Shown piece after piece: positions 1 through 8,214 of a stretch of DNA of 64,000 nucleotides. The position numbers and the translations under genes were made by a program. Source of the stretch: Paenibacillus endoradicis (lineage in GTDB: Bacteria; Bacillota; Bacilli; Paenibacillales; Paenibacillaceae). Location: assembly GCF_024721975.1 (NCBI RefSeq), contig NZ_JANQBB010000005.1, positions 62,001 through 126,000 of the forward strand, in the 5' to 3' direction. Numbering within the stretch: the stretch's first letter is position 1; every line of letters starts with the position of its first letter. The notes beneath the pieces are model-generated. The model made no database searches and had not been told where the DNA came from. It saw only the letters and a program-made list of their open reading frames with translations.

Positions 1-2331
1 GCATTAACGAGACAGGATGCTAAGCTAATATTACTTGATGAAGCGACGAATGGACTTGATGTTTATCATGAGGAGTTAGTCCATAATAACCTTCAGCAAT
101 GGACTCAAGGTAGAAGTTCAGTTATCGTTGCTCATCAGCTTGAAAGTATTACTTCTTCTGATTACGTTCTTGTATTAAAGGATGGCGAAATTGCTGAAAG
201 CGGAACTCCAAACCATTTATTAGTGAGTGGTGGAATATTCACACAGATGATTACTGCAAGCAAAGAGCAAACATATGAGGAGGATTATATTCAAGCTGCA
301 GATGCGTGGACTAGTCAGAGTAAAGAAGTACATGAAGGCGCATCTGCAGAAGATCATATCGCAGTCTTTGCTAACCGAAATGCCACTCATGAGTCGGTAG
401 AGTGGACGATGACTGAGCAGACGATACAAACACAGAACAATGAAGAATCATTTAGCTTCGGTAGTCTATGGAAAGCAACGCATAACTTAATGACATTTTT
501 ATCGCAATATAAATGGTTAGCTTTATGTGCAGTGTTGTTATCATTTGCAACAATTGCCGCTAATATTGGTTTAATGGGGACTTCAGGTTACCTCATTGCG
601 AAAGCAGCATTGCAGCCAGAAAATATACTGATGATCTATGTTCCGATCGTTGGCGTTCGTTTCTTTGGTATTTCTCGAAGTGTATTTCGTTATCTCGAAC
701 GACTAGCCTCACATAATGTCACATTTAAGGTGTTACACCGCCTAAGAATTTGGTTGTATGAGCGACTCGAACCGAAAGGCATCACTCTGTTTCAACGCAA
801 ACGTGGTGGAGATGTACTAGGAAGTGTCATAAGCGATATCGAACAACTTCAAAATTTCTATTTGAGATTGTTCTCGCCACCTGTAGTATATGCATTAACT
901 GTCGTACTCACTGTAGGTTTCCTAAGTACCTTGCATATTCAGCTCGCAATTGTTTCATTCGTTATGCTTATTATCGCAGGAGTTGTCATTCCGTATATCG
1001 GATATAGAAATAGTAAGCAACGTGGTGTGAAACTTGTTATTGCTCGAGTTGGTCTATATGAGCAGGCACTAGATTTATTACGTGGAATGGGTACGATTCA
1101 GCAGTTTGGTACATTTACATCTTCACAGCAACAAATTGCGAAGGTTCAAGATCAGCTTAATCAATTGCAATTACAAGAGCACCGTAATACTTCATTAAGT
1201 AATGGATTGATGACTGCGATTACACAACTATCAATGTGGCTGATGCTCATTATTAGTATCCCACTTATCGTTAACGGAAGTATTGCACCCTATATGCTTC
1301 CAGCAATTCTACTCATTACATTAGCAAGCTTTGAAGCTGCGGCTCCCCTGCCTCAAGCATTTCAGATGAGTTCTGGAATAGCTACAGCTGCTAATCGGTT
1401 ATACGCATTAGCAGAAGAGCCAGAGCAACCATCTTCTGTGAAGAAAAATCAAGAAACTACCATTGTGCAGTCATTTGAAGCTAGTGAAAATGCACAAGGA
1501 ATCGCTGTTAGTGAACAAGTAGAATTAGTTGAAGTAGATAATACGTGGGTTAACAACTCTACTATTGAGCAAAATAATGACTGGCAATGCGTGCTGTGTA
1601 ATGTGCAGTTCAGCTATGAACATAGCAATCAATTTGCTCTGAAAGATATCAATCTGACACTAGAAAAAGGAAAGAAAATTGCTGTAGTAGGAGAAAGCGG
1701 AGCGGGTAAGAGTACGTTACTTCAAGCAATACTGAAATTAAGCCCTATTGCGAGTGGTGAAATGAGTATTAATGATGTGAACTGTATTCACTGGGATGAG
1801 GAACAAGTTCGCGCGCATTATGCGGTTGTTTCTCAGCAAGTTCAGCTATTTAATGCGACAGTAGCGGAGAATCTACGGCTTGGTAATCAATCTGCCACTC
1901 TAGAGCAGATTAGAGCAGCGGCGCAAATTGCGGAGATTGATTCATTCATTATGAGTCTGCCGAGTGGATATAACACGATGATAGGCGAGTATGGTGCGAA
2001 ACTGTCAGGTGGACAAAGACAGCGTCTAGCATTAGCAAGAGCGATTATCCGTCAAATTAATGCTATCCTGCTTGATGAGCCTGCTACTGGTCTAGATCGA
2101 CTAACTCAGAAGGCATTCCATTACAATATGCGAGAGCTGATGGCAACACATGCTGTATTATGGATAACTCATCGTCTTGCTGATATTACCGAAATGGATG
2201 AGATTGTTGTATTAAAGCAAGGACGGATCGTTGAACAAGGTACCCATGAGCAACTGCTTCATGCCAAAGGGCACTACTATCATATGTGGCGGTTAGAGCG
2301 TTCCAAAGACTGGGAGCAGATTGTTAGTTAA
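1..2331 (+). CDS. cydDC: Fused CydD-CydC thiol-reductant ABC exporter (5' truncated by window edge)
   Basis: The frame is open from base 1, so the GTG at 223 is not a start. The first ~90 visible residues are the end of one ATPase domain (Walker B LILLDEATNGLD, switch His in IVAHQ). A ~70-residue acidic, Gln-rich linker follows, then a second complete half-transporter: a CydC-type membrane domain (GLMGTSGYLIAKA, RSVFRYLERLASHN), Walker A GESGAGKST, signature LSGGQRQR, Walker B AILLDEPATGLD and switch His in WITHR. CydDC exports cysteine/glutathione across the membrane and is needed to assemble cytochrome bd. The subunits are usually separate genes; single-chain forms are known in actinobacteria. 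The upstream cydAB genes, if present, lie outside the window. A terminator follows directly. Fusion is seen directly; substrate is inferred from family. Confidence 0.92.
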   Translation, partial: ALTRQDAKLILLDEATNGLDVYHEELVHNNLQQWTQGRSSVIVAHQLESITSSDYVLVLKDGEIAESGTPNHLLVSGGIFTQMITASKEQTYEEDYIQAADAWTSQSKEVHEGASAEDHIAVFANRNATHESVEWTMTEQTIQTQNNEESFSFGSLWKATHNLMTFLSQYKWLALCAVLLSFATIAANIGLMGTSGYLIAKAALQPENILMIYVPIVGVRFFGISRSVFRYLERLASHNVTFKVLHRLRIWLYERLEPKGITLFQRKRGGDVLGSVISDIEQLQNFYLRLFSPPVVYALTVVLTVGFLSTLHIQLAIVSFVMLIIAGVVIPYIGYRNSKQRGVKLVIARVGLYEQALDLLRGMGTIQQFGTFTSSQQQIAKVQDQLNQLQLQEHRNTSLSNGLMTAITQLSMWLMLIISIPLIVNGSIAPYMLPAILLITLASFEAAAPLPQAFQMSSGIATAANRLYALAEEPEQPSSVKKNQETTIVQSFEASENAQGIAVSEQVELVEVDNTWVNNSTIEQNNDWQCVLCNVQFSYEHSNQFALKDINLTLEKGKKIAVVGESGAGKSTLLQAILKLSPIASGEMSINDVNCIHWDEEQVRAHYAVVSQQVQLFNATVAENLRLGNQSATLEQIRAAAQIAEIDSFIMSLPSGYNTMIGEYGAKLSGGQRQRLALARAIIRQINAILLDEPATGLDRLTQKAFHYNMRELMATHAVLWITHRLADITEMDEIVVLKQGRIVEQGTHEQLLHAKGHYYHMWRLERSKDWEQIVS

Positions 2332-2346
2332 TAAGATAAGAAGTAG

Positions 2347-2397
2347 AAAAGCGTGAAAGACCATTATGTGAATGTAATGGTTTTTCACGCTTTTTGT
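2347..2397 (+). terminator. Intrinsic terminator after cydDC
   Basis: Stem arms AAAGCGTGAAA and TTTCACGCTTT, with an inner ACCATT/AATGGT pairing, are followed by a T-run. It lies 16 bases past the cydDC stop. Confidence 0.85.
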
Positions 2398-2485
2398 GTG
2401 ATTAGACGCAAGTGATATGAGATAATGAGGATATGTGCTTTAATAACATTGTTAATTCGAAAACAAGATTAGGATGGAGAATAAT

Positions 2486-3052
2486 ATGATCATTGAAGCT
2501 CAACAATTTAATGTTAATGGCTTAGCCTATACTATACGATCTGCTAGCAAAGAAGATGCCAAAGCTTTGTCGGACTTAAGATTACAAATAGATGGAGAAA
2601 CTGAAAATTTAGATAGAGAACAAGGCGAAGCATATATAGATATATCAGGATTTGAAGAAATGATTAAAGCTGACAGTGAAAAATCTAGAAACTTATTTCT
2701 TGTAGCCACCGTGCTTGAGAGAATCGTTGCTTTCTCGAGATGTGAAGGTATATATCTTAAACGATTCTCTCATAAAGTAGAATTTGGTGTCTGTGTACTT
2801 CAACAATATTGGGGAAATGGAATAGGCGGGAATTTATTGAAACAATCAATTCGTTGGGCTGATTCCAATGAAATATTGAAAATGACGTTGAACGTTTTAG
2901 AAACGAACGATAAAGCGATAAAAATGTATACGAGTCTTGGCTTTGAAGTAGAAGGCATATTGAAAAAAGATAAAATACTTGCTGATAATAAATTTTATAA
3001 CACCCTCATGATGGGAAGAATTAAAGATTCTAAATTGAACCAACTACACTAA
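2486..3052 (+). CDS. GNAT family N-acetyltransferase
   Basis: Cytoplasmic acetyl-CoA-dependent acyltransferase of 188 residues. The acetyl-CoA loop is visible as QQYWGNGIGGNLL (the Q/RxxGxG/A motif), followed by a typical C-terminal half with NDKAIKMYTSLGF. The acceptor substrate cannot be read from sequence. An in-frame ATG at 2474 lies inside the Shine-Dalgarno sequence GGATGGAG (2472-2479), so the ATG at 2486, six bases after it, is the better start. The 3' end overlaps the convergent yeiH gene by 9 bases. It appears to be a single-gene unit between the cydDC terminator and yeiH. Confidence 0.85.
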   Translation: MIIEAQQFNVNGLAYTIRSASKEDAKALSDLRLQIDGETENLDREQGEAYIDISGFEEMIKADSEKSRNLFLVATVLERIVAFSRCEGIYLKRFSHKVEFGVCVLQQYWGNGIGGNLLKQSIRWADSNEILKMTLNVLETNDKAIKMYTSLGFEVEGILKKDKILADNKFYNTLMMGRIKDSKLNQLH

Positions 3053-4018
3053 CAATAACGTTATTCCATATACACAAATCGATGCAATGACGAGCAACAA
3101 TAGCGGTTTTGCTGCAGTTTTCTTGATGCTTCGTAAATCTATGGACAAACCTAACGCAGCCATCGATACGGCAAGCAGAAATGTTGCGAAAGAAGAAATA
3201 TTTGTCTGAATTCCTTCATTCATGAATCCAACATAGAATCCTGCAGTACTGATCAATGATATGATAATGAATCCAATTATGAAGTAAGGGAAGCTTGCTT
3301 TGGCTGTAACTCCTTCATTTTTTCGATTCATCCACCATGTGAAAATGATCGTTACAGGGAATAGTAGAAACACACGACTTAGCTTGGCCATAAATGCGTT
3401 AGTTAATGACTCATTACCGAAGTAATCGCCTGCTAAAGCAGCATGAGCAATCTCATGTGTGCTGTAGCCTACCCAAGTACCATATTGCTCTGGAGATAAA
3501 TGAATCCATTGTTCAGCTAGAGGTGCACCAAGAGCAAATAATGTTCCCACAATTGCAATTAATGCTGCAGATAGTGCAATATCATTTTTATTGGACTTGA
3601 TAATGGGGGATACTGCCCCGATCGCGGCAGCTCCGCATATTGCTGTTCCTGTAGCAAGTAATAGTGCGATGGATTGCTCTACTTTCAACCACTTCGCTAA
3701 TAACAGTACAATTGTAAATGTACATGCAATAACGATAGCCGCTGCTCCTATAAGGGATAAACCTTCTTGAAATAGCAATATAATATTCAAACGAACTCCG
3801 TAGAGTACGATTGCAATTCGTAATATGATCTTTGAACTGAAGTCAATGCCATCTTGCCACTTGGCAGCATTATATATAAAATTCCGAAACAACACTGCAA
3901 GTAGAATGGCAATAGGAAGGGGACCAACTAAAGATAATACAGGAAGAAATGAGAAAGCATATGCAACCATTGCTAAGCTTGTTGGTAGTAGTATTCCGTA
4001 TAGTTTTCGTGTAGTCAT
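3044..4018 (-). CDS. yeiH: YeiH family putative sulfate exporter (UPF0324)
   Basis: 324-residue integral membrane protein with about ten hydrophobic helices. Family landmarks include the glycine/alanine-rich LATGTAICGAAAIGAVSPI, the YSTHEIAHAALAG segment and a C-terminal AALGLSIDLRSI. Members are annotated as putative sulfate exporters, with little direct biochemistry. The gene is divergent from a LysR-type regulator, the same pairing as yeiE-yeiH in enterobacteria, which supports the call and suggests regulation by that neighbour. The site GCGAGG sits 8 bases before the ATG. Its last 9 bases overlap the convergent acetyltransferase gene. Confidence 0.85.
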   Translation of the reverse strand: MTTRKLYGILLPTSLAMVAYAFSFLPVLSLVGPLPIAILLAVLFRNFIYNAAKWQDGIDFSSKIILRIAIVLYGVRLNIILLFQEGLSLIGAAAIVIACTFTIVLLLAKWLKVEQSIALLLATGTAICGAAAIGAVSPIIKSNKNDIALSAALIAIVGTLFALGAPLAEQWIHLSPEQYGTWVGYSTHEIAHAALAGDYFGNESLTNAFMAKLSRVFLLFPVTIIFTWWMNRKNEGVTAKASFPYFIIGFIIISLISTAGFYVGFMNEGIQTNISSFATFLLAVSMAALGLSIDLRSIKKTAAKPLLLLVIASICVYGITLLLV

Positions 4019-4089
4019 GATGTTCGCCTCGCTCTCTACAAATACTGTACAATAGAATATGTATAATTAAAAATTAATATAATGTATAA

Positions 4090-4115
4090 TAACTATAAGT
4101 AAATACTTATAGTTA
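4090..4115. promoter_or_regulatory. 26-bp palindromic operator between yeiH and the LysR gene
   Basis: Perfect 11-base arms TAACTATAAGT and ACTTATAGTTA flank a 4-base centre. The site ends 11 bases before the TTG start of the LysR gene. Position and symmetry fit a LysR-type recognition site for autoregulation and control of yeiH; binding is inferred. Confidence 0.65.
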
Positions 4116-4126
4116 GGGGCGATCTG

Positions 4127-4984
4127 TTGGATACGAAGCATCAAGTATTTTTAACTATTATTGAAACGGGCAGTTTCTCTAAAGCTGCAGAACGTTTATA
4201 TATGACTCAACCTGCAGTTAGTCAATATATTAAGCAACTTGAAACTGAGATTGGTGTCTCGCTATTTGATCGTTCGACCAAAAAGCTACATGTAACTGGG
4301 ACAGGTAAAATTGTTGAGCGATATGTTCGTCAATTAGCAGGAATGCATGTTGAGATGGAGCAAGCGATCCATGACTACTTGCATGAAGTAAAAGGGGCGC
4401 TTCGGATAGGGGCGAGTTATTCGTTCGGAGAGTATGTACTACCGAATATTTTGGCAAGTTTTCTAAAAGAATATACAGATGTTACTCCAAAAATAGATAT
4501 ACATAATACTTTTGAAATTGCTAACAATGTCGCGCAGCAACAAATTGATATTGGTATCGTAGAAGGTTATGTTGAGCACCCGCAGCTATTATTACAAAAG
4601 ATAGCTCAAGACGAAATGGTTGTCGTTGCACACCGTCCTGACATTAATATCGATGAACAATCATGGATTGTGAGAGAGCGTGGGTCAGGAACTAGAGAAG
4701 CGATGAATACTTTTCTTACCAAGTTTCAATTAAAGCCCAAAGTAATGTATGAGTATGGTAGTACTCAATTAATTAAAGGGACAGTAATGGCAGGTATCGG
4801 AATATCGTACTTATCCAAATGGACGGTGCAGCGGGAGCTTGAAGAAGGTAGCTTATTCACGATCAATGAAGCGGAATTTAACATGGTACGGGACTTCTAC
4901 TGTATTCAGCGCAAAGAGACAGTAAGAAGCAAAGTGTTCGAAGCGTTTATTCAACATTTGCACAAGTGCTGTAGTAATTTGTAA
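4127..4984 (+). CDS. LysR family transcriptional regulator (YeiE-like)
   Basis: 285-residue regulator. Residues 1-60 form the winged helix-turn-helix typical of LysR proteins (IETGSFSKAAERLYMTQPAVSQYIKQLE). The remainder is a periplasmic-binding-like effector domain with RERGSGTREAM, a phosphate/sulfate-loop-like segment often seen in CysB/CysL/YeiE-type members. It starts at TTG, preceded by AGGGGC. The gene is divergent from yeiH with a 108-base spacer containing a perfect palindrome, so it probably controls yeiH and itself. The effector is unknown; an anion or sulfur metabolite is plausible from the neighbour but not shown. Confidence 0.88.
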   Translation: MDTKHQVFLTIIETGSFSKAAERLYMTQPAVSQYIKQLETEIGVSLFDRSTKKLHVTGTGKIVERYVRQLAGMHVEMEQAIHDYLHEVKGALRIGASYSFGEYVLPNILASFLKEYTDVTPKIDIHNTFEIANNVAQQQIDIGIVEGYVEHPQLLLQKIAQDEMVVVAHRPDINIDEQSWIVRERGSGTREAMNTFLTKFQLKPKVMYEYGSTQLIKGTVMAGIGISYLSKWTVQRELEEGSLFTINEAEFNMVRDFYCIQRKETVRSKVFEAFIQHLHKCCSNL

Positions 4985-5072
4985 TTAAGATTACTAATGT
5001 TTCAATCCTCATTAGCACATGTTAAAGTAATGTTAGAACTAATATGATGCAGTGAAATAGGAGGTAGATACT

Positions 5073-5372
5073 GTGGCGATTGCAGAAGTAACCGTTATTC
5101 CAATCGGAACAGCAAGTACGAGCTTGAGTTCATATGTGGCTGATTTGCAACGTGTACTAGAGCAACAGAGTAACATCCAATATACATTAACTTCGATGAG
5201 TACAATTATTGAAGGTTCATTGGACGATATATTTATTGCGATTAGAGCAATTCATGAAGCGCCATTTCAAACGGATGCTCAACGTGTGTCTACTTCGATC
5301 AAAATAGATGATCGTCGTGACAAAGCAAGCTCATCTGCACAAAAATTGCGTTCCGTTCAAGAAAAGCTATAA
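5073..5372 (+). CDS. MTH1187 family thiamine-binding protein (YqgV-like)
   Basis: 99-residue soluble protein of the DUF77/MTH1187 family, small ferredoxin-fold proteins that form oligomers and have been shown in some members to bind thiamine. The conserved N-terminal strand (AEVTVIPIGT), the central YTLTSMSTIIEGSLDDIF and the C-terminal TSIKIDDRRDK are all present, and the length matches the family. The start is GTG, well placed behind GGAGGTAG. No thiamine genes lie nearby. It stands alone, closed by a bidirectional terminator. Molecular binding is known for the family; its physiological role remains unclear. Confidence 0.85.
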   Translation: MAIAEVTVIPIGTASTSLSSYVADLQRVLEQQSNIQYTLTSMSTIIEGSLDDIFIAIRAIHEAPFQTDAQRVSTSIKIDDRRDKASSSAQKLRSVQEKL

Positions 5373-5436
5373 CAGATAATTGTTATCTTAATAAGTTAAG
5401 CGATATCTCTATTCCAGCTTAATATGTAAAACAAAA

Positions 5437-5480
5437 ACAAGTCTAAGTGAAACGGTATTTACCGTCATTTAGACTTGTTT
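5437..5480. terminator. Bidirectional terminator between convergent genes
   Basis: Outer arms ACAAGTCTAA / TTAGACTTGT with inner pairing TGA..CGGT / ACCG..TCA. T-rich sequence follows on both strands. It separates the thiamine-binding gene from the leftward coiled-coil gene. Confidence 0.75.
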
Positions 5481-5508
5481 ACTTAATTAGAATTGTAAGA
5501 TGTCTATT

Positions 5509-5814
5509 TTATTGCACTTGCTTTGGCTCTTTGTCAACATGTTGTTTCAGTGAGGCTTTCTTTGCAGATAACTGCTTTGATAGATCAGTTTGGGAACGTT
5601 TAGCTGTTTTGATTTCTTCGTTCAACTTATTGATTCGTGCCATTTTATTATTGAGTTCACTATGCGTTTTGCTTAATTTCATATCTTTTTGTAATTGATT
5701 AATTTTAGATTCAGCTTTTTCTTGTTTCATTTTTTCGTTAATAGTTTTAGTTTCTATGTCAGCAATTTCACGTTGTAGACGAGTAACAATTGCTTTAGTG
5801 AACATAATGGACAT
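5509..5814 (-). CDS. Small coiled-coil protein of unknown function
   Basis: 101 residues, strongly charged and almost entirely helical by composition, with long stretches of heptad-like Lys/Glu/Gln and Leu/Ile spacing from about residue 10 to 90. There is no signal peptide, membrane segment, cysteine or known motif. GGGGTG sits five bases before the ATG; a second ATG three codons later is possible. It is a single-gene unit between a shared terminator and a 237-base noncoding gap. I do not recognise the family. It could be a structural or partner protein, but nothing here shows a function. Confidence 0.65.
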   Translation of the reverse strand: MSIMFTKAIVTRLQREIADIETKTINEKMKQEKAESKINQLQKDMKLSKTHSELNNKMARINKLNEEIKTAKRSQTDLSKQLSAKKASLKQHVDKEPKQVQ

Positions 5815-6051
5815 TCATACACCCCATAATCATTTAGTATAGCTAAGTCACTATATTACTATAAATAGCATGATTAAGCGAGAAGATGACATGTGAGAAT
5901 CTTTACAATTAGAAAATTACTATAAATGTATAAAGAGAAGACGGAGTGACAATATAAAGTTAGATCTGTTAATTCATAATGATAAATTCAAATTAATGAA
6001 GTCACTTCACAAAATTTATTGGTGCGTGTAGACCATTTTAATTATCCCTTG

Positions 6052-6429
6052 CTAAGGCATAATTTGAGTTGATGCAGATCGTGCTTTATGATTAACACCC
6101 CAATCATAAAGTACATCAAAAATAGGTTCGAGTGATTTACCATATTCCGTAATAGAATATTCTACGTGAGGAGGTCTATTAGGGAATACAGTTCGTAATA
6201 CTAAACCATCCTGCTCCATTTCTTTGAGATGCTGAGAGAGCATCTTTTGTGATATGTCAGGAATTAGCTTGCGTAGCTCATTATAACGTTTGGTGGATTG
6301 ATGAACATGCCAGAGAATAAGCATTTTCCATTTACCTCCAATCACCTCTAGTGTTGTCCATACGTGTAGAACACAATCAATATCATCCTCGTTGTATCCC
6401 GGTTGATTAATCAAATAATCTAAATTCAT
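6052..6429 (-). CDS. HxlR family winged-helix transcriptional regulator
   Basis: 125-residue HxlR-type regulator. Family hallmarks are the N-terminal Cys ([10 protein letters not shown]), the [14 protein letters not shown] segment, [25 protein letters not shown] as recognition region, and the wing ending [14 protein letters not shown]. Members often sense electrophiles or oxidants through the conserved Cys. AGGAGG precedes the ATG. It is divergent from an SDR oxidoreductase across a ~190-base AT-rich spacer; that arrangement is typical of HxlR regulators controlling an adjacent detoxification enzyme. The effector and target are inferred from this pairing only. Confidence 0.9.
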   Translation of the reverse strand: MNLDYLINQPGYNEDDIDCVLHVWTTLEVIGGKWKMLILWHVHQSTKRYNELRKLIPDISQKMLSQHLKEMEQDGLVLRTVFPNRPPHVEYSITEYGKSLEPIFDVLYDWGVNHKARSASTQIMP

Positions 6430-6619
6430 CTGTTGGCCTCCTATGCAATATAACTTTAACGATAACGACTATATTATTATCCAAGCTTCATTTTTTATAT
6501 AATAACATAATACGGATTGATCTATTTCTAACTTAAAAGTAACCAACGGAGATAAAAGTGCCTTCTTGTGTGAAATGAATCAGAGTATTACTCTATGATT
6601 AGAAGGAGTGAGGAAGCAA

Positions 6620-7363
6620 ATGACATATTCATTCGAAGATAAAGTTGTGATTGTTACTGGAGCAACAAGAGGAATAGGTAGAAAAATTGCTGAACGGTTT
6701 GCGGAGTTAGGAGCTAAAGTTGTCGTTAACTACACACATAATGAGGCATTAGCTGGTGAAGTAGTTGAAGGAATTAAGCGTAATGGAGGAAATGCCTTTG
6801 ACATTAGAGCAGATATTAGTCAAGTAAATGAAATTACACATTTGTTTGAAAAAACAATCAAAATCTATAAGAAAATTGATATACTAATTAACAATGCAGG
6901 GATTATGATTACTAAACCTATTTTGGATATAACAGAAGATGATTATGATCGACTTTTTGCAGTTAATGCTAAAGGAACTTTTTTCTGTTGCCAACAAGCA
7001 AATAAGTATATGAACACTGGTGGCCGTATCATAAATTTCTCTACATCTGTTGTAGGTACTATGTTTCCAGGTTATAGTGCTTATGCTGGAACTAAAGGGG
7101 CAGTTGAGCAATTTACTAGGCAGCTTGCAAAAGAGTTTGGTTCCAAAGGTATCACCATTAATTCCATAGCACCTGGTCCAATTAATACTGAATTATTCAA
7201 TGATGGTAAATCGGCAGAACAAATTCAAGCGATTGTTAAGATGAATTCATTTAACCGACTTGGAGAAACGGATGATGTTGTGGATTCTGTGTTGTTTTTG
7301 GCGAGCGAGGAGTCAAGATGGATTTCAGGTCAGACGATTCGTGTCAATGGTGGCTTTGTATAG
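6620..7363 (+). CDS. SDR family NAD(P)-dependent oxidoreductase (FabG-like)
   Basis: 247-residue classical short-chain dehydrogenase. The Rossmann motif TGATRGIG is near the N-terminus, NNAG follows, and the catalytic set is Ser in NFSTSVVG with Tyr and Lys in YAGTK. The C-terminal RVNGGFV matches the family end. An in-frame GTG at 6608 overlaps the Shine-Dalgarno AAGGAG (6603-6608), so ATG 6620 is taken as start. The substrate is not readable. Being divergent from an HxlR regulator, it is probably an inducible reductase of reactive carbonyls or similar compounds; that is inference. Confidence 0.88.
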   Translation: MTYSFEDKVVIVTGATRGIGRKIAERFAELGAKVVVNYTHNEALAGEVVEGIKRNGGNAFDIRADISQVNEITHLFEKTIKIYKKIDILINNAGIMITKPILDITEDDYDRLFAVNAKGTFFCCQQANKYMNTGGRIINFSTSVVGTMFPGYSAYAGTKGAVEQFTRQLAKEFGSKGITINSIAPGPINTELFNDGKSAEQIQAIVKMNSFNRLGETDDVVDSVLFLASEESRWISGQTIRVNGGFV

Positions 7364-7455
7364 AGTTGTTGACTAATTAATCGTTCGATTGATATTCGCT
7401 ACTAGCTGATTCAATAATTACGTTATGAATTTTATTAAATGCTAAAGGAGACTAC

Positions 7456-8166
7456 ATGATGACTAAAGCCATCTTAACTATCGACGATGGACCAACAACA
7501 CTTACGCGATCAATGATTGACTATCTCAAATCTAAAAATATTATGCCGATTATGTTTTTCTATGGGCATCAATTAGAAAATCACTTTGAAGAAGGGTTGT
7601 ACGCCTTGAAGCAAGGTGCAATAATCGGTAATCATAGTTATAGTCATCCCAATTTTAATAATATTTCATACGAAGAGTGTATCCATGAAATTGAAAAGCA
7701 AGATGCGTTACTTGAACGTTTATATCAAGCGGCAGGTATCGAGCGGACATATAAATTATTTCGCTTTCCTTACGGAGCAAAAGGCGGGAAAAATAAAGCA
7801 TTAATTCAGCAATACTTACATGAGCATGGCTATAATAGAGTAGATGATAGTCAGATTGATATCAAATGGTATATAGATAATGGGCTCAATACAGATATAG
7901 ATTCATTTTGGACATTCGATTTTATGGAATATCAGTTGAATCATTCTTCTGACTTTACGTATGAAAGTATTCTGCAACGAATACATGATCCAAATCCAGA
8001 GAATGGTGCGCCTTTATTGGAGAAAAATTCGAATCATATCATTTTAATTCATGACCATGAGAGTACAAATAAAATATTACCGAATTATTTTGAAATTCTT
8101 ATCGATTACTTGATTGATGCGGGAGTTGAATTTATCGCTCCTAGAATTAGTGTAGTGAAACAATAA
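7456..8166 (+). CDS. Polysaccharide deacetylase family protein lacking an export signal
   Basis: 236-residue NodB-homology (carbohydrate esterase 4-type) protein. Motif 1 is TIDDGP near residue 9 (Asp pair), motif 2 is HSYSH (two metal His), and motif 3 is RFPYG. Near the C-terminus LIHDHES supplies the usual catalytic His region. Known members remove N- or O-acetyl groups from chitin, peptidoglycan or related sugars. Unlike most cell-wall enzymes of the family it begins almost directly at motif 1, with no signal peptide or membrane anchor, so it should be cytoplasmic. AAAGGAG precedes two adjacent ATGs (7456, 7459); either could be used. Substrate unknown. Confidence 0.85.
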   Translation: MMTKAILTIDDGPTTLTRSMIDYLKSKNIMPIMFFYGHQLENHFEEGLYALKQGAIIGNHSYSHPNFNNISYEECIHEIEKQDALLERLYQAAGIERTYKLFRFPYGAKGGKNKALIQQYLHEHGYNRVDDSQIDIKWYIDNGLNTDIDSFWTFDFMEYQLNHSSDFTYESILQRIHDPNPENGAPLLEKNSNHIILIHDHESTNKILPNYFEILIDYLIDAGVEFIAPRISVVKQ

Positions 8167-8214
8167 GTGCTATATTAAATAGACAATAGAGAGTAGAGCT
8201 TGGAGGGAACGCAG

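Noticed and set aside
223..2331. A 702-residue protein starting at GTG 223
   Set aside because: The same frame is open back to base 1 and encodes the end of an ATPase domain with Walker B and switch His, so the GTG is internal.
4972..4996. TAGTAAT/ATTACTA hairpin as terminator of the LysR gene
   Set aside because: The stem is short, AT-only and not followed by a T-run.
6529..6542. Inverted repeat in the HxlR-SDR spacer as an operator
   Set aside because: Only a four-base ACTT/AAGT core pairs reliably; outer positions mismatch, so it was not listed as a site.
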